Assembly: GCA_009746045.1 (NCBI GenBank)
Contig: RPFO01000041.1
Span: forward strand, 1,716,613 to 1,778,612
Source: Mesostigma viride
Lineage: Eukaryota > Streptophyta > Mesostigmatophyceae > Mesostigmatales > Mesostigmataceae
Length of the DNA: 62,000 bases
Direction of reading: 5' to 3'
A program made the translations under genes and the position numbers. Below, one piece after another: positions 11,110 to 21,215 of this stretch (positions are counted from its first letter, which is position 1; each line of letters opens with the position of its first letter). Below the pieces are notes generated by a model. The model worked only from the letters and a program-made list of their open reading frames with translations. It searched no databases and was not told the origin of the DNA.

Positions 11110-11502
11110 ATGAGCCAGCGTCGTGTTTTTACTGCGCCTTCCCATTCGTCCAGTGACAATAGCTTAGCAAAATATTACGTAGTTATTACCCCTCAATGGT
11201 CAGCCATTTTCCTCTCTTGGTCAGATGCTAGGAAGATAGTGCAAAACCGTACATATAATGTAGTTAGGTATAAGAAATTTGTTACCTTCGAGGAAGCCCA
11301 ACAATTCCTTATAGACCATAGTGTATCAGATTTAGGCCTACACGTACGTTCTACTCCTCATGGTCGCCCTCCTGTAGAAGCTCTAGATTTTGCTACCCCT
11401 CCTTCGTCTCCCCCTAAACGGGCTGCATCCTCATCTAGCTTGGATACTCCTCTCACCTTAGAATTCGGTTCCCTATCCATTACTGTTGTTAAAAAGGATT
11501 GA
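11110..11502 (+). CDS. ORF0 of element A: caulimovirus-VI/RNase H1 HBD-like protein
   Basis: A 130-residue protein is encoded between the leader and gag. Residues about 21-70 (AKYYVVIT, then IFLSWSDARKIV, RYKKFVTFEEAQQFL) fit the pattern of the RNase H1 N-terminal hybrid-binding domain, also called the caulimovirus viroplasmin (Cauli_VI) domain: paired Tyr before a strand, Ser-Trp-x-(E/D)-A/C, then a lysine-phenylalanine-x-x-(F/L)-E-E-A helix. In RNase H1 this fold binds RNA/DNA hybrids. The rest is Ser/Pro-rich and ends with LTLEFGSLSITVVKKD. Element B has a clear homologue in the same place. A role in handling the hybrid or packaging during reverse transcription is my inference. The ATG at 11110 is the first in frame. 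Confidence 0.75.
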   Translation: MSQRRVFTAPSHSSSDNSLAKYYVVITPQWSAIFLSWSDARKIVQNRTYNVVRYKKFVTFEEAQQFLIDHSVSDLGLHVRSTPHGRPPVEALDFATPPSSPPKRAASSSSLDTPLTLEFGSLSITVVKKD

Positions 11503-11628
11503 TTTCAATTGTTTTCCTTTCTTAGGACATTAAATATTTTTCCTTTTTCCTTCCTTGCTTTAAATTAGGCCTTGTCCTTTTCCTTTATTGCTTTCATTTA
11601 GATTCCTATTCCTTTACTTAATTGAAGA

Positions 11629-11671
11629 TGGACCCAGTGGGTGGAGATATGTCGCCTATACCTACTAATAC

Positions 11672-11746
<75 letters not shown>

Positions 11747-13414
11747 TACCAATACTCGTGGTAACCGACGGGACTCACTTGAAACGGTGCACCATCTCAC
11801 TCCTCAAGGTAATCTTCGTACCTCACCTCCTTCTCCTGTTACTGGTGGTCGCCGTCGTCCCTCACTTACCCCTCCTACCTATGAACAACGTATGCGTGTC
11901 AGATTTAGTGATGACCCTCCTTTACCCTGAACCAGGCCCCTGCCCCTCCTGCAACCTTGGCTCAACCTACTATTAGGTCCTCACACCCTGACAATGTTTC
12001 TAGACCTCCTACCCACCCTGTGCCTTCCATCCCTTCCTTTCACACGGGTCGTACCTCTGCCCCTGTCGGCCCTTCTGGGCGCCCTAGTGCAGTCCCCTTC
12101 TATCCCCCTGCCTCTTGGTCCTACCCTGATACGGCCTATGAGGCTGCCCAGGTCCCTACCCGTGTGGCTGATTTAGAAGTTAATAGCGATTTCAGCACCA
12201 TGCCCCTAGATGATAGGAATTATGATCATTTTGCCTACTCCTCCCTCCGTGAACAATATGCTGTTCCCTTCTCCTACGGGCACCACCCTGAAACGGTGGC
12301 CCCTTCTAGACCTCTATCCAAAACCTTTCCCCTTCCTTCTTTCTATCCCACGTATGTAGCAGTGGAAGACAGTGGCCCCATGGGTAAAACTGACTTGTCT
12401 AATCCCCCTAAGCCCCCTGCTCTTCCCCTCTTTGCTAACCTACCCAAGTTGGATGTTAAGTCTACCCCTCAACAGTTTTTCACTTTCATTATGTTGCTTA
12501 CCCAGAATACCGAGTCGTGGCAAAATCATAACAGATGGCGTCTCTCTGATGCTGTACTAGTTCCTCACTATCTTACTACCTGTATTACTCCTGAGCTTGC
12601 TAACCTTATCCAGTGTGAGTCTTTGGCCTCTCATGCCTACCCTAACTCAGTAGCAGAATTGTTTAAGCGTTTAGAGAACCATTTAGTCCCTCCTGATGCA
12701 GATTGGCAGGATAGACTAGCCTTTGGTACCTTACAGCAGGGTACTAAATCGTTTAAGGAGTATATGAAAGAATTTGATGCACAGATGGTACGAATCAGGG
12801 ATTTGTCGGGCGCAGAAGTACGTGCTCGCTTCCTCCAAGGCCTCAGTAGACCCTTATTACGTGAAGTAAAGCGCCAGTTCTCTGCCTACCGTTTTACTGA
12901 TCTGCCCCTCAAGCATGTGCGTCAGCATCTCTTACGAGTAGCAGATTTCTTCACCACTCCTTCTCTTCCTACCAGTTCCCGTATTAATAATATTATCCTT
13001 ACCCCTGAGGAGGAGAACTCCTATGTAGAAGAATTAGATATTTGCGTTACTGACCTTTCAGCTCTCGATGTCTCTCATATCACCTGCTATCATTGTAAGG
13101 AAGTAGGTCATCTTAAACGTGAGTGCCCCAAGTTCCTTTCGGGTGCTCCCCCTCATCCCGACGCTCGCCCTCCTCGTACCCCTCAGCGTGCTCCCATTCG
13201 GCCCAATCCAGGACGCATTCCCTCAGCTACCCCTAGTAGGCTGAATGCTGTGCAGACAGGATCCCCAGGGTTCCCCTATGATAATCAGGCTCCCGCACCC
13301 TCTTCGATCCCTCGTGACCCTCCAGCAGTGGCTTTTTCGCCAGGGTCTTCTTCGGGGTTAGTTCCTATGGATTTGGGGGGGAGGGGGAACAATAGGCCTG
13401 TCAGCCGGGGGTAA
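11629..13414 (+). pseudogene. gag: gag of element A (frameshifted)
   Basis: The capsid/nucleocapsid precursor of element A. Starting at the ATG at 11629, the N-terminal part shares RRDSLETVHHLTP with element B gag. An (AAT)n tract then encodes a long poly-Asn insert absent from B. Near 11915-11925 the frame must shift by one base; the remaining 480 or so codons, to the TAA at 13412, are intact. The middle is the retrotransposon capsid region (for example AEVRARFLQGLSRPLLREVK). The C-terminal part has one CCHC zinc knuckle, CYHCKEVGHLKRECP, which binds RNA. The frameshift would prevent synthesis of full-length Gag from this copy, if it is not a sequencing error beside the repeat. Confidence 0.85.
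11671..11742 (+). repeat. (AAT)n microsatellite inside gag
   Basis: About 24 consecutive AAT triplets encode poly-Asn within the N-terminal part of Gag. Element B has no such tract at the matching place, so it expanded in the A lineage or in this copy. Confidence 0.97.
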
Positions 13415-13420
13415 CCTGGA
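13370..13420 (+). promoter_or_regulatory. Gag-Pol overlap with candidate +1 frameshift site (A)
   Basis: The pol frame is +1 relative to gag and is open upstream of its first ATG, overlapping the gag end. Gag terminates CGG GGG TAA C, and B terminates AGG GGG TAG C. A +1 slip of the glycyl-tRNA from GGG to GGT at the slow stop codon would fuse the frames. A G-run (7 G, then A, then 5 G) lies just upstream. The mechanism is inferred from conservation between A and B. Confidence 0.5.
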
Positions 13421-13520
13421 CAGGTCCTTAGATAGTACCCCAGATAATAATTTTTGTCTGCCTGTTTTTATAACCTCTGTAGGAGCTGAATCATCCCTAC
13501 CACTACGTGTCCGTCCTCTT

Positions 13521-15418
13521 ATGTTTTTGAATGGTGGCTTAACCGTTCCCCATACTGTTGTAGACCCCTTCTTGCATGCTGATGAACTTTTGAATGTCTC
13601 TGTGTTGGTAGATAGCGGTGCGGCTAGCTCCTTTGTGAGCGAGGCCCTAGTTAGGCGTTTAGGACTAGTCCCTATCCCTCACACCAAACCTGTCACTGTT
13701 CATTATGCTGACGGTCGCACCAGTCGTACGGTGTCCCTTCCCCTGGTCATACAAGGACGTACTATCAACCTGACGGCCACTATAGGCCCTATCACTACCG
13801 CTGATGTATTACTAGGATTAGATTGGCACCAGGATAATAAGATTACTATTAATTATGATACCATGGTCATTTGGTTTCCAGATAGCTCTTACTGGGTACC
13901 GGAACGTCATTATAGATTAGAAAATTTATCCTTGGTAGATATTACTCCTCCTACACCTGTTGATCCTCCTGTAAGACCTATACCTGAAGTATTAATGTCC
14001 AATGATGAATTGCGATCTGAACTAAAGGAATATGGATACTTATTATGTATGTTCCTTCAGTTAGAAGTACAGGAGATACCTATCACTAATAATAGTGTGG
14101 ATATAGATGTAAACACAGTGGATACAATAGGAGTGGGATTTACTGAAAATGAAATAGTAAGATACATGGCTGTGATAGATTCCTCAAAGGTTTTTGAAGA
14201 AAAGACTCCTTCTTATCCTCCTCCTCGTTCTGTTTTACACCGTGTAGTCATCAAGGACGGTGCAGTTCCTACGCACTCTCCGATGTATAGAATGGGCCCT
14301 ACCGAATTAAAGGAACTAAAACAGATTTTAGTGTCACTATTAGAAGCAGGATTGATAGAGCCTAGTAACTCCCCCTACTCAGCTGGTGTCCTGTTAGTTC
14401 CTAAGCCAAATGGCAAGTTTCGCCTAGTTACTGATTATAGGAAGTTGAATGATATTACTGTGAAGTCTAAATACCCTCTACCTCGTATTGATGATATATT
14501 TAATAAGGTTAAAGGTTCCACGTGTTTCACAGTACTGGATTGTGCGGATGGTTTTTGGCAACTGCGTATAGCTCCTGAGGATTGCCATAAAACCGCCTTT
14601 GCTACCCCTTTTGGTCATTACCAGTTTAGAGTAGCGGCTATGGGACTCTGTAACTCTCCTGCCTCTTTTCAAATGTTAATGAATGAAGTGCTTAGACCGG
14701 TTATGGGGAATTCTCACCTTCCTCAAGTGTCATCTGATTTAAAGGATCCTTCCTTCTCCTCTGTTTCTTTATCTGAGCATGGCCGTTCTTGTGCTCAAGC
14801 TTACTTAGATGATATCCTTATTTACTCTCCTGATTTTGAAACGCACCTACGTGATTTAAAGAAAGTATTAGAGATCATGGCTGAAAATTCCTTGTGGGCT
14901 CGCCGTGCTAAAGTTCGTTCTGGTAGGAGTGTACCATTTTTAGGACACGTTTTGTCAGATGCCGGGGTCGCTACCGACCCGGATAAAACTAAGTCAATTC
15001 AGGAATGGCCTACCCCTACCGACGTTAAAGGTGTACGTAGTTTTCTAGGGATTGCCTCTTACTATAGGCGTTTTATCCCGCGCTTCGCAACTATAGCAGC
15101 CCCTATTAATCATTTATTAAAGAAGGATATCCCCTTTGTCTGGAGTAGTGAATGTCAGTCGGCCTTTCAGTGTTTAAAATCCCTACTCCTCTCCCCTCCC
15201 GTACTCATCCTACCGGATACTACCAAACCCTTTGTGGTAGCTACAGACGCTAGTAAGGTAGCTATAGGGGGCGTCCTTCTCCAGGATCAGGGTCAGGGCT
15301 TACAGCCAATTGAGTACATCTCTAGGACAATGCTCCCTGCGGAGCGTAACTATCCCGTACACCAGCAGGAACTCTTAGCGGTGGTGTATTGTTGCCATGC
15401 GTGGCAGCACTTTCTTAA
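13521..15418 (+). pseudogene. pol: pol of element A, part 1 (protease, RT, RNase H start)
   Basis: The N-terminal two-thirds of a Ty3/gypsy polyprotein. An aspartic protease active site, LVDSGAASSFV, lies about 30 residues in. Reverse transcriptase follows with PNGKFRLVTDYRKLN, LDCADGFWQLRI and the catalytic AYLDDILIYS at about residue 427. RNase H begins with VVATDASKVAIGGVLLQDQG. The frame then runs into a TTAA-flanked insertion at 15415-15418, between the codons for HFL and KGAQF. It resumes at 23960 with no bases lost if one TTAA is removed. The frame can also be read upstream to about 13370, consistent with entry by +1 frameshifting rather than at the ATG at 13521. Confidence 0.93.
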
Positions 15419-15712
15419 CCCCTAAATGGTCTGAGATCCTGCCGATAAATCGGCTGGATCTTCACAATTTTGCAAACCAGATGCCATCCAACCTACCCAT
15501 ATCCAATGGCTGTCCTTGGGGGCCAAGCATGTCCATGAGTTGCCCTTCGGGTTGGTATATCACAACCTCACATATATGCAGGGTAGGCCATATATAACTG
15601 CCGTCAAAGTCAGGGGGGTCATGACGCGCGTTTTCATTTTTGGTAGAATGTGCATTTTGAATTATGTTATAAGACCTAGGCACCTACCACTTCAGGGATG
15701 ATAAAAAATTAG

Positions 15713-15849
15713 TTCTATTAACCGTGGAACTCCAGGGTAACCAGACTCTTTATTAAAACAATGAGTGGAGCACATACAAAAGGCAGGCCACATCCCGGCC
15801 GCCGATGCTCATGGGAACACTTATTGCTTGGCAAAGGCTAGCCTTACCC
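15713..15849 (-). repeat. B2 repeat of element D
   Basis: A 137-bp copy of the B repeat at the 3' end of the element in its own orientation. It matches B1 at 16307-16443 throughout; beyond GCCTTACCC the flanks differ. Confidence 0.93.
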
Positions 15850-15874
15850 CCAAACACGCAGGGAGGGTGGGCGG

Positions 15875-16309
15875 GAAAAGAAAAGAGGCCGACCTTAGCT
15901 AGGTGGGTTTGTTTTTGTCCTTTTTTGCGTGTCATGCGGCCTTGGCCCGGACGGCATTTTTTCGCCACGCAAATGTTGCGTCTGAACAAATGACGCAATG
16001 TGGCGTTCTAATTGCCGGCAGCTTACGTAAGGCTGCCGGGGCTATTAGGTCACATATTGCGTGAGAGAAAGAATCTAGATCTAGTTAATCACTACGCCAT
16101 GAGCCAAGAAACCTAGACAGTGGCAGGTTTATATCTCAACGTAGCTCCTGCCACCTGGCCAAGAAAAACTGGCCAAAGCTTTGGCCACGACTGATCCGGA
16201 TCAGGCCGCACCGGCCTCAAAAGGTATGTCACGTGAACCCAATAACCTAGCTATAGCGGCTACCCTTCCATCTCACTATAAAGAAACTATGTTCAGAGAA
16301 CCACGATTC
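15875..16309 (-). repeat. A2 repeat of element D
   Basis: A 435-bp copy of A1 at 20780-21215, differing by about one base in an A-run and one substitution. It overlaps B1 by the TTC core at 16307-16309, the joint expected of the circular form. Confidence 0.93.
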
Positions 16310-16443
16310 TATTAACCGTGGAACTCCAGGGTAACCAGACTCTTTATTAAAACAATGAGTGGAGCACATACAAAAGGCAGGCCACATCCCGGCCGCCGAT
16401 GCTCATGGGAACACTTATTGCTTGGCAAAGGCTAGCCTTACCC
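16307..16443 (-). repeat. B1 repeat of element D
   Basis: A 137-bp repeat immediately downstream of the ORFs in the element's own orientation; it pairs with B2 at 15713-15849. Confidence 0.93.
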
Positions 16444-16515
16444 TTATATCCCTCCCTGGCGATCCATGCCAGGGGCAAAGAACCTAGCATAATGACAGAG
16501 AAATGAACAACCAAA

Positions 16516-19500
16516 TTAGGTGGAGGGCAATTTCAAAATAGCCCGCCAGGCCCGAGGGGGGCAGGCGGCCATGGCCCGAAGAATAACCTCAGGCAGCTGC
16601 ACCTCCAAACTGCGGTGCAAGCCCACATAATGGGCAACCGTGGAGCTGCTAAGCCAGCGCCCCCGGCCCTGGATGTCCCCCATGCTGCGACCCGCGAGGA
16701 AATCGTGAGTGGCACCTCCATGCCGCAGCCCGTGAATGGTGAAAATCTGGGCGACCCCCAAGGCCTGACTCGCAGCCTGCCAAATGCGCCGGAATTGCGG
16801 GTAGGTGAAAGGGAACACGGCCTCCCAAGCGTGCTTACCCGCGATGCAGTGACGGAGGATGGTTTCAGACATCACATCTTCTACCACCACTGACTGAGTC
16901 TTGCCCTTAGAGGTCTTGGTAGACCTCAGCAGTAGGGCGCCCCGTTGAGCCGGCCCAAGCCGAACGTCAGGCTGGAGGCGCACATGGCCAACACGGAGGT
17001 TCAGCGCCTCCGAGATTCGCAGGTAATGGCGGAACACGATGACAACCAGCAGGCCCGCAAGGCGCTGACCTTGCATGACCATCGTGCTGGCAAGTGCAAA
17101 CGCCGCCTCCCATGGAATGGGAGGAGGGGCACGGGGGGGCACAAGTGTTTTCCACCCAGCGAGGACGCCACGGGCCAAGTCCCACCGCTTCACCATACCG
17201 GGATAATAAAGTTGCAACCCCATCAAGGCATTGACACACACTTGGCGGCTGTACCCCCGAAAATGAGCCCAGGCGACATACGCACAAAATGTCTCCTCAA
17301 GGGTGTCAGCTCGTGACGATGACCCGTCCGCCCGCCCACCAGCCTCCCACCAAGTCAAGAGGGAATCAAGACCACGACGGTAGGCCAGCAAAGTAGCCGG
17401 CTTTACTTTCCCCTCTAGCAATGGAAGGTAGCTAACAGGTGCAGGGGGCCCCGGGTTAGGATGGATGCCTTCCGCGGTCAGGTCGCGCACCCAGCCTGCC
17501 AAGAAAGTCGCCATGGATTGGCCGCGAGAAACGCCATCGGCTGGTTGAAGTGCACTCGGCGTCCACACCCACTGGGAACGACTCCCCGTGGCGAGGGTCA
17601 GCGCGCACAAGCGGCGGCACTGCTTGTTGAGCTTGTGGGATGAGGACCGCCCCTTAGCCAAGCAGCCCAACGCCGCGGTGGAGTCCACCAACCTCACCAC
17701 CCGCTTGCCTCGGTTTGCCAAGCTGCGCGCACTCCTCTCCACGCCCTTCACTGCAGCCCGCACCTCCTTCTCGTTGATGTGCATCCCCGGATCCCGCCAA
17801 CGACTCCGGACCCCAACCCGCCATTGCTGGCTAGTGATTGCTTGTTGCGCCCGCGCGCTCAGTGGCCTAGGGCCAGCGTAGGCCACCTCACTTGGTATGA
17901 GCAAAGTCGGGTACCCCCGCACCTCTCGTGCCCTCGCCAGCTCCGTCACATCGCCCGGCTCCATGGTTGCGTACACGACACCTTGCCCGTAGGTGGACGC
18001 GTCAGATGCAACCACCTCACGGGCCAAAGGTGCGCTTCGGTCAACCCTTAGCATGGGAGCCAAGGCCAGGGCACACTCTAACTCCTCCCGCACCCCGGCC
18101 CACAGCACCCAGGATCGCTGCCCCCACCCTTGCAGGCTGATGAATTTGAAACATTGCTGCCAAATGGACAAGCAGCTGCGGCTTAACATCTGCAGCCACA
18201 ACCACCGCCCCAAGACGGCAGCCAGCCCCTCGGCCGTAGCTCGGCCTCGAGTGAGTATAGCCTGCGTGTGGGCGATCACAAGGTTGAGCTGCTTGACCGT
18301 TGGTTCCAGCACGCCGTTCCGTCGGTGCACCACCCCTAGGGCTTCTAGCTCGTCCCCTTCCAGGCTCGCCATCTTAGTCTTCTCCTTAGACGGCACAAGG
18401 TTGTTAGGGAGGTAGCCTTCCTCAATAGCGCGCGTGATGAGCTGGTTCACCGCCTCGCAGGTCCGCCCGTTGCTGGCCACCAAGTCATCAATAGTGATGG
18501 ACAGCATGGGGGCAGGGGGGTTTTCCAGGTCAATCTGAAGCTCCCCGGCGCGCTCCTCCTTGTACTCGATGGCCAAGCGCAGTGGCTGGCCACACTCGTC
18601 GCGCACCAAGGTGAGCTCACCTGCGCTTGAGAGGTAGTTGACCTGGCGCCTCGGATCCAGGGCACCGGTCATGTAGAGCACCATCTCATGGATGGCCTCC
18701 CCCAGCGCCACCGCATGGGAATGTCCCATGGCCAGCACCTTGAGCACGGGCCACACCTTCCGCCTGGGCCCTGCCAGACCTACGCTAGTCGACCACACAC
18801 TAGGAAGCCCTTGGTAGTCCCACCACCACTCGGGCACCTCGATGGAATAGTAGTATGACACGAGGTCGCTCTTGGCGCAGTAGCACCAGCCTTTGATGTA
18901 GACCTCCACGAGGATGCCCAGGTGGGGTAGCAGGATCTTGGGGGGGTCCACCCACAGCAGGTTGCCCAGCTTCCTGTTGACGATGAACCGAAGCTCACCC
19001 ACCCCCTTGGCCACTCCAAAGCAGCCATCCACCCACTTGGGCCGCCTCTCCCGGAACGCCACCATGCCCACGCCCGCTGCCCGGCTCATGAGCTTGCCCC
19101 ATTCAGCCATGGAGCATCCCCGGCTGGGCTTGGGCACATTCCAATACTTTGCGCTCGCCACGACCGCTGGCTTGATGCAGTTCTCTTCGCTGGCATATAT
19201 CTCCCGCCAGCTCGGCCGCATAGCCAACAGGTCGAGCAGCCGTGCCTTCCCCGCCACCTCCGCCTTTGGTAGACTCACCGCGTCCGCGCGCAGTTGTTCA
19301 TACTTATTCTGCTTCCCATATATTGCATCAGCACCTTCTTGCTCCTGGCCTGTCGCAACGCCCCCTACGCGGCGACTGTGCCAGGTGCAGTGCCTCTTGA
19401 CCCTCGCAAGGGCCTCCTCCCTCCCCTTAGAGCACGCCCCTCTAGGGTTAGGAGGAGGGTCTTGCCCCCCTCCCCACAGCCAATTAAGCCAACGCACTAC

Positions 19501-19770
19501 CTTGCATTGCAGTGTGTACTCGCGGTGGCGGCGCGTGGCACGCTGTCGCCGGCGTGCCGATCTCACCCTGCCCCACGCGGTGTACGCTGGCCTAAGTGGG
19601 TATGGCAGCGGGAAAAGGGAGCGGTCCCGCTGGGATTCTATTTCCCTACTTGTTGAGCCTTGCTGAGCTTGTCCAAGAGGATGGCAGTTTGGAGAGCTGC
19701 CTTGACAGCCGGGGTGGCTGACAGTGCAGCCTCCTCCCCCAATGGCAGGAGGTGGCTGGCCACCTTCCAC
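16516..19770 (-). CDS. ORF2 of element D: RT, RNase H, tyrosine recombinase
   Basis: An uninterrupted frame of 1084 codons (true start uncertain). The RT occupies about residues 230-500, with ELRFIVNRKLGNLLWVDPPK at about 260. The catalytic motif near 425 reads SITIDDLV, so TIDD replaces the usual YxDD. RNase H starts near 588 (VVASDASTYGQGV) and ends with WTPSALQPADGVSR, as in DIRS-type elements. The C-terminal tyrosine recombinase (about 790-1080) keeps the whole tetrad: Arg in YLRISEAL (about 917), His-x-x-Arg in HGLRHGG (about 1013), Trp in GRWLSS, and Tyr in VAHYVGL (about 1047). It would copy element RNA and integrate the circular product by site-specific recombination. The domain order and intact catalytic residues suggest a recently active copy. 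Confidence 0.92.
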   Translation of the reverse strand: MEGGQPPPAIGGGGCTVSHPGCQGSSPNCHPLGQAQQGSTSREIESQRDRSLFPLPYPLRPAYTAWGRVRSARRRQRATRRHREYTLQCKVVRWLNWLWGGGQDPPPNPRGACSKGREEALARVKRHCTWHSRRVGGVATGQEQEGADAIYGKQNKYEQLRADAVSLPKAEVAGKARLLDLLAMRPSWREIYASEENCIKPAVVASAKYWNVPKPSRGCSMAEWGKLMSRAAGVGMVAFRERRPKWVDGCFGVAKGVGELRFIVNRKLGNLLWVDPPKILLPHLGILVEVYIKGWCYCAKSDLVSYYYSIEVPEWWWDYQGLPSVWSTSVGLAGPRRKVWPVLKVLAMGHSHAVALGEAIHEMVLYMTGALDPRRQVNYLSSAGELTLVRDECGQPLRLAIEYKEERAGELQIDLENPPAPMLSITIDDLVASNGRTCEAVNQLITRAIEEGYLPNNLVPSKEKTKMASLEGDELEALGVVHRRNGVLEPTVKQLNLVIAHTQAILTRGRATAEGLAAVLGRWLWLQMLSRSCLSIWQQCFKFISLQGWGQRSWVLWAGVREELECALALAPMLRVDRSAPLAREVVASDASTYGQGVVYATMEPGDVTELARAREVRGYPTLLIPSEVAYAGPRPLSARAQQAITSQQWRVGVRSRWRDPGMHINEKEVRAAVKGVERSARSLANRGKRVVRLVDSTAALGCLAKGRSSSHKLNKQCRRLCALTLATGSRSQWVWTPSALQPADGVSRGQSMATFLAGWVRDLTAEGIHPNPGPPAPVSYLPLLEGKVKPATLLAYRRGLDSLLTWWEAGGRADGSSSRADTLEETFCAYVAWAHFRGYSRQVCVNALMGLQLYYPGMVKRWDLARGVLAGWKTLVPPRAPPPIPWEAAFALASTMVMQGQRLAGLLVVIVFRHYLRISEALNLRVGHVRLQPDVRLGPAQRGALLLRSTKTSKGKTQSVVVEDVMSETILRHCIAGKHAWEAVFPFTYPQFRRIWQAASQALGVAQIFTIHGLRHGGATHDFLAGRSMGDIQGRGRWLSSSTVAHYVGLHRSLEVQLPEVILRAMAACPPRAWRAILKLPST

Positions 19771-20692
19771 CCCCCCCTCCTTGCCCTTCCACCTGCAGCA
19801 AGGCCGCCACCACCCTCATTAGGTACTCCATGCCCACAAGCTCCCCGGCTGCTGAGCCCAGCTCCTTGAGAAGGGTGTCCATGGCCAATGCAATGTTCAT
19901 GACAATTTTCCTGTTCTCCATGTTCCGCCAATTTCCAGGCTTTACCGTCATGACCCACGACCGGATTCCCATCCCATTGTCGCTGGCGTCCTCCAACACC
20001 CCCGGCAGCACCCGCTCCGAAACCCGATATTTCACGCTCTTGGCTCGGCTTGGCAGCGCCACCCCTTTCGAGGCCTTGAAGTGGCTTCCCGCCCCCTCCA
20101 TTCCTCCCAGCGCTGCCTTCAAACCTTGCATGAATTTCTCGGCTGCGACCTCCCCCTCCTCGTCCTCCTCGTCGTCCTGATTTTCGGTTTCCGGAGGTGC
20201 CCCAACGAATGTCGCCAACCTCGCCCTCATTTCCTTTCCGACAGCCCCCCCACCTGCCGAAACCTTGGCCGCGCCTTTCGGCTTGGCCATTTTTCGCTGC
20301 GCAGGTGTCGTTGGTGGCAGCGCCTGATCCTCCTCCTCGTCCGCCGCGAGATCTGCCACGGCCAGCAGTTTTGCCACCAACGTTCCGTTTGGGTCACGTG
20401 CGTCCAACACGTCGCCAACATCAACGTGATCGGCCAGCAACTGCACGACAGACTTCAGCTGGCTCGAGCTCCACGAGCTGGCGTCCGTCACCCAGTCCTC
20501 GGCACCGAAGACCTGCTCGACTGCCCCCACCGCCTCTGCGGGGCTGATGCACTTGGCGAGCAGAGTGGCGAGCTGCTTCTTTTTGGCGCTGAAGGCGACT
20601 GGCGCGTGACTGGCGGCAGCAGCCCGCGGTGTGGGCGTCCCGTCCTCCCCGCGCGCTGCCTGCCCTCCTGTAGCTTTGCGCCCCTTCGGCAT
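19638..20692 (-). CDS. ORF1 (gag-like) of element D, with a G-run frameshift
   Basis: The frame begins MPKGRKATGG just inside repeat A1 and encodes a basic, Ala-rich N terminus, an acidic stretch (about residues 165-185), and a conserved-looking middle with RSWVMTVKPGNWRNMENRK. No zinc knuckle is seen. This is the position of the gag-like ORF in DIRS/PAT elements; identity is inferred from position. At about 19778-19790, a run of eight G on the minus strand, the plausible coding frame switches by one base and continues as KVASHLLPLGEEAALS to a stop near 19638. The alternative is that the protein ends in the first frame at 19646. The shift could be a homopolymer sequencing error, an inactivating indel or programmed slippage. 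Its end overlaps the start of ORF2. Confidence 0.65.
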
Positions 20693-20779
20693 TGCTGCTC
20701 AGGGCCAAAAATGGCTCCGACAGTACAGGTTCGTCAAACCAGAGGTTCGTTTCCCCTGGCTTGCTGTCGCCGCCCTCGT

Positions 20780-21215
20780 GAAAAGAAAAGAGGCCGACCT
20801 TAGCTAGGTGGGTTTGTTTTTGTCCTTTTTTGCGTGTCATGCGGCCTTGGCCCGGACGGCATTTTTTCGCCACGCAAATGTTGCGTCTGAACAAATGACG
20901 CAATGTGGCGTTCTAATTGCCGGCAGCTTACGTAAGGCTGCCGGGGCTATTAGGTCACATATTGCGTGAGAGAAAGAATCTAGATCTAGTTAATCACTAC
21001 GCCATGAGCCAAGAAACCTAGACAGTGGCAGGTTTATATCTCAACGTAGCTCCTGCCACCTGGCCAAGAAAAAACTGGCCAAAGCTTTGGCCACGACTGA
21101 TCCGGATCAGGCCGCACCGGCCTCAAAAGGTTTGTCACGTGAACCCAATAACCTAGCTATAGCGGCTACCCTTCCATCTCACTATAAAGAAACTATGTTC
21201 AGAGAACCACGATTC
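20780..21215 (-). repeat. A1 repeat of element D
   Basis: The 5' repeat in the element's own orientation, 436 bp, matching A2. It presumably holds the promoter. It ends at the TTC core adjoining the host TTAA element (the next bases are CTGAACAG). Confidence 0.93.

Larger units (their letters stand above)
15713..21215 (-). mobile_element. PAT/Kangaroo-type tyrosine-recombinase retrotransposon (element D)
   Basis: Read on the minus strand the order is A1 (21215-20780), ORF1, ORF2, B1 (16443-16307), A2 (16309-15875), B2 (15849-15713). These are the split direct repeats of the PAT/Ngaro group of DIRS-like elements. The A copies are 435-436 bp and the B copies 137 bp, almost identical. The left end (TTCTATTAACC), the internal A2/B1 junction (CACGATTCTATTAACC) and the right end (CACGATTC) share the trinucleotide TTC. 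No target duplication is present. This is what integration of a circular intermediate by a tyrosine recombinase should leave. The coding part is GC-rich compared with elements A and B. Confidence 0.9.
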
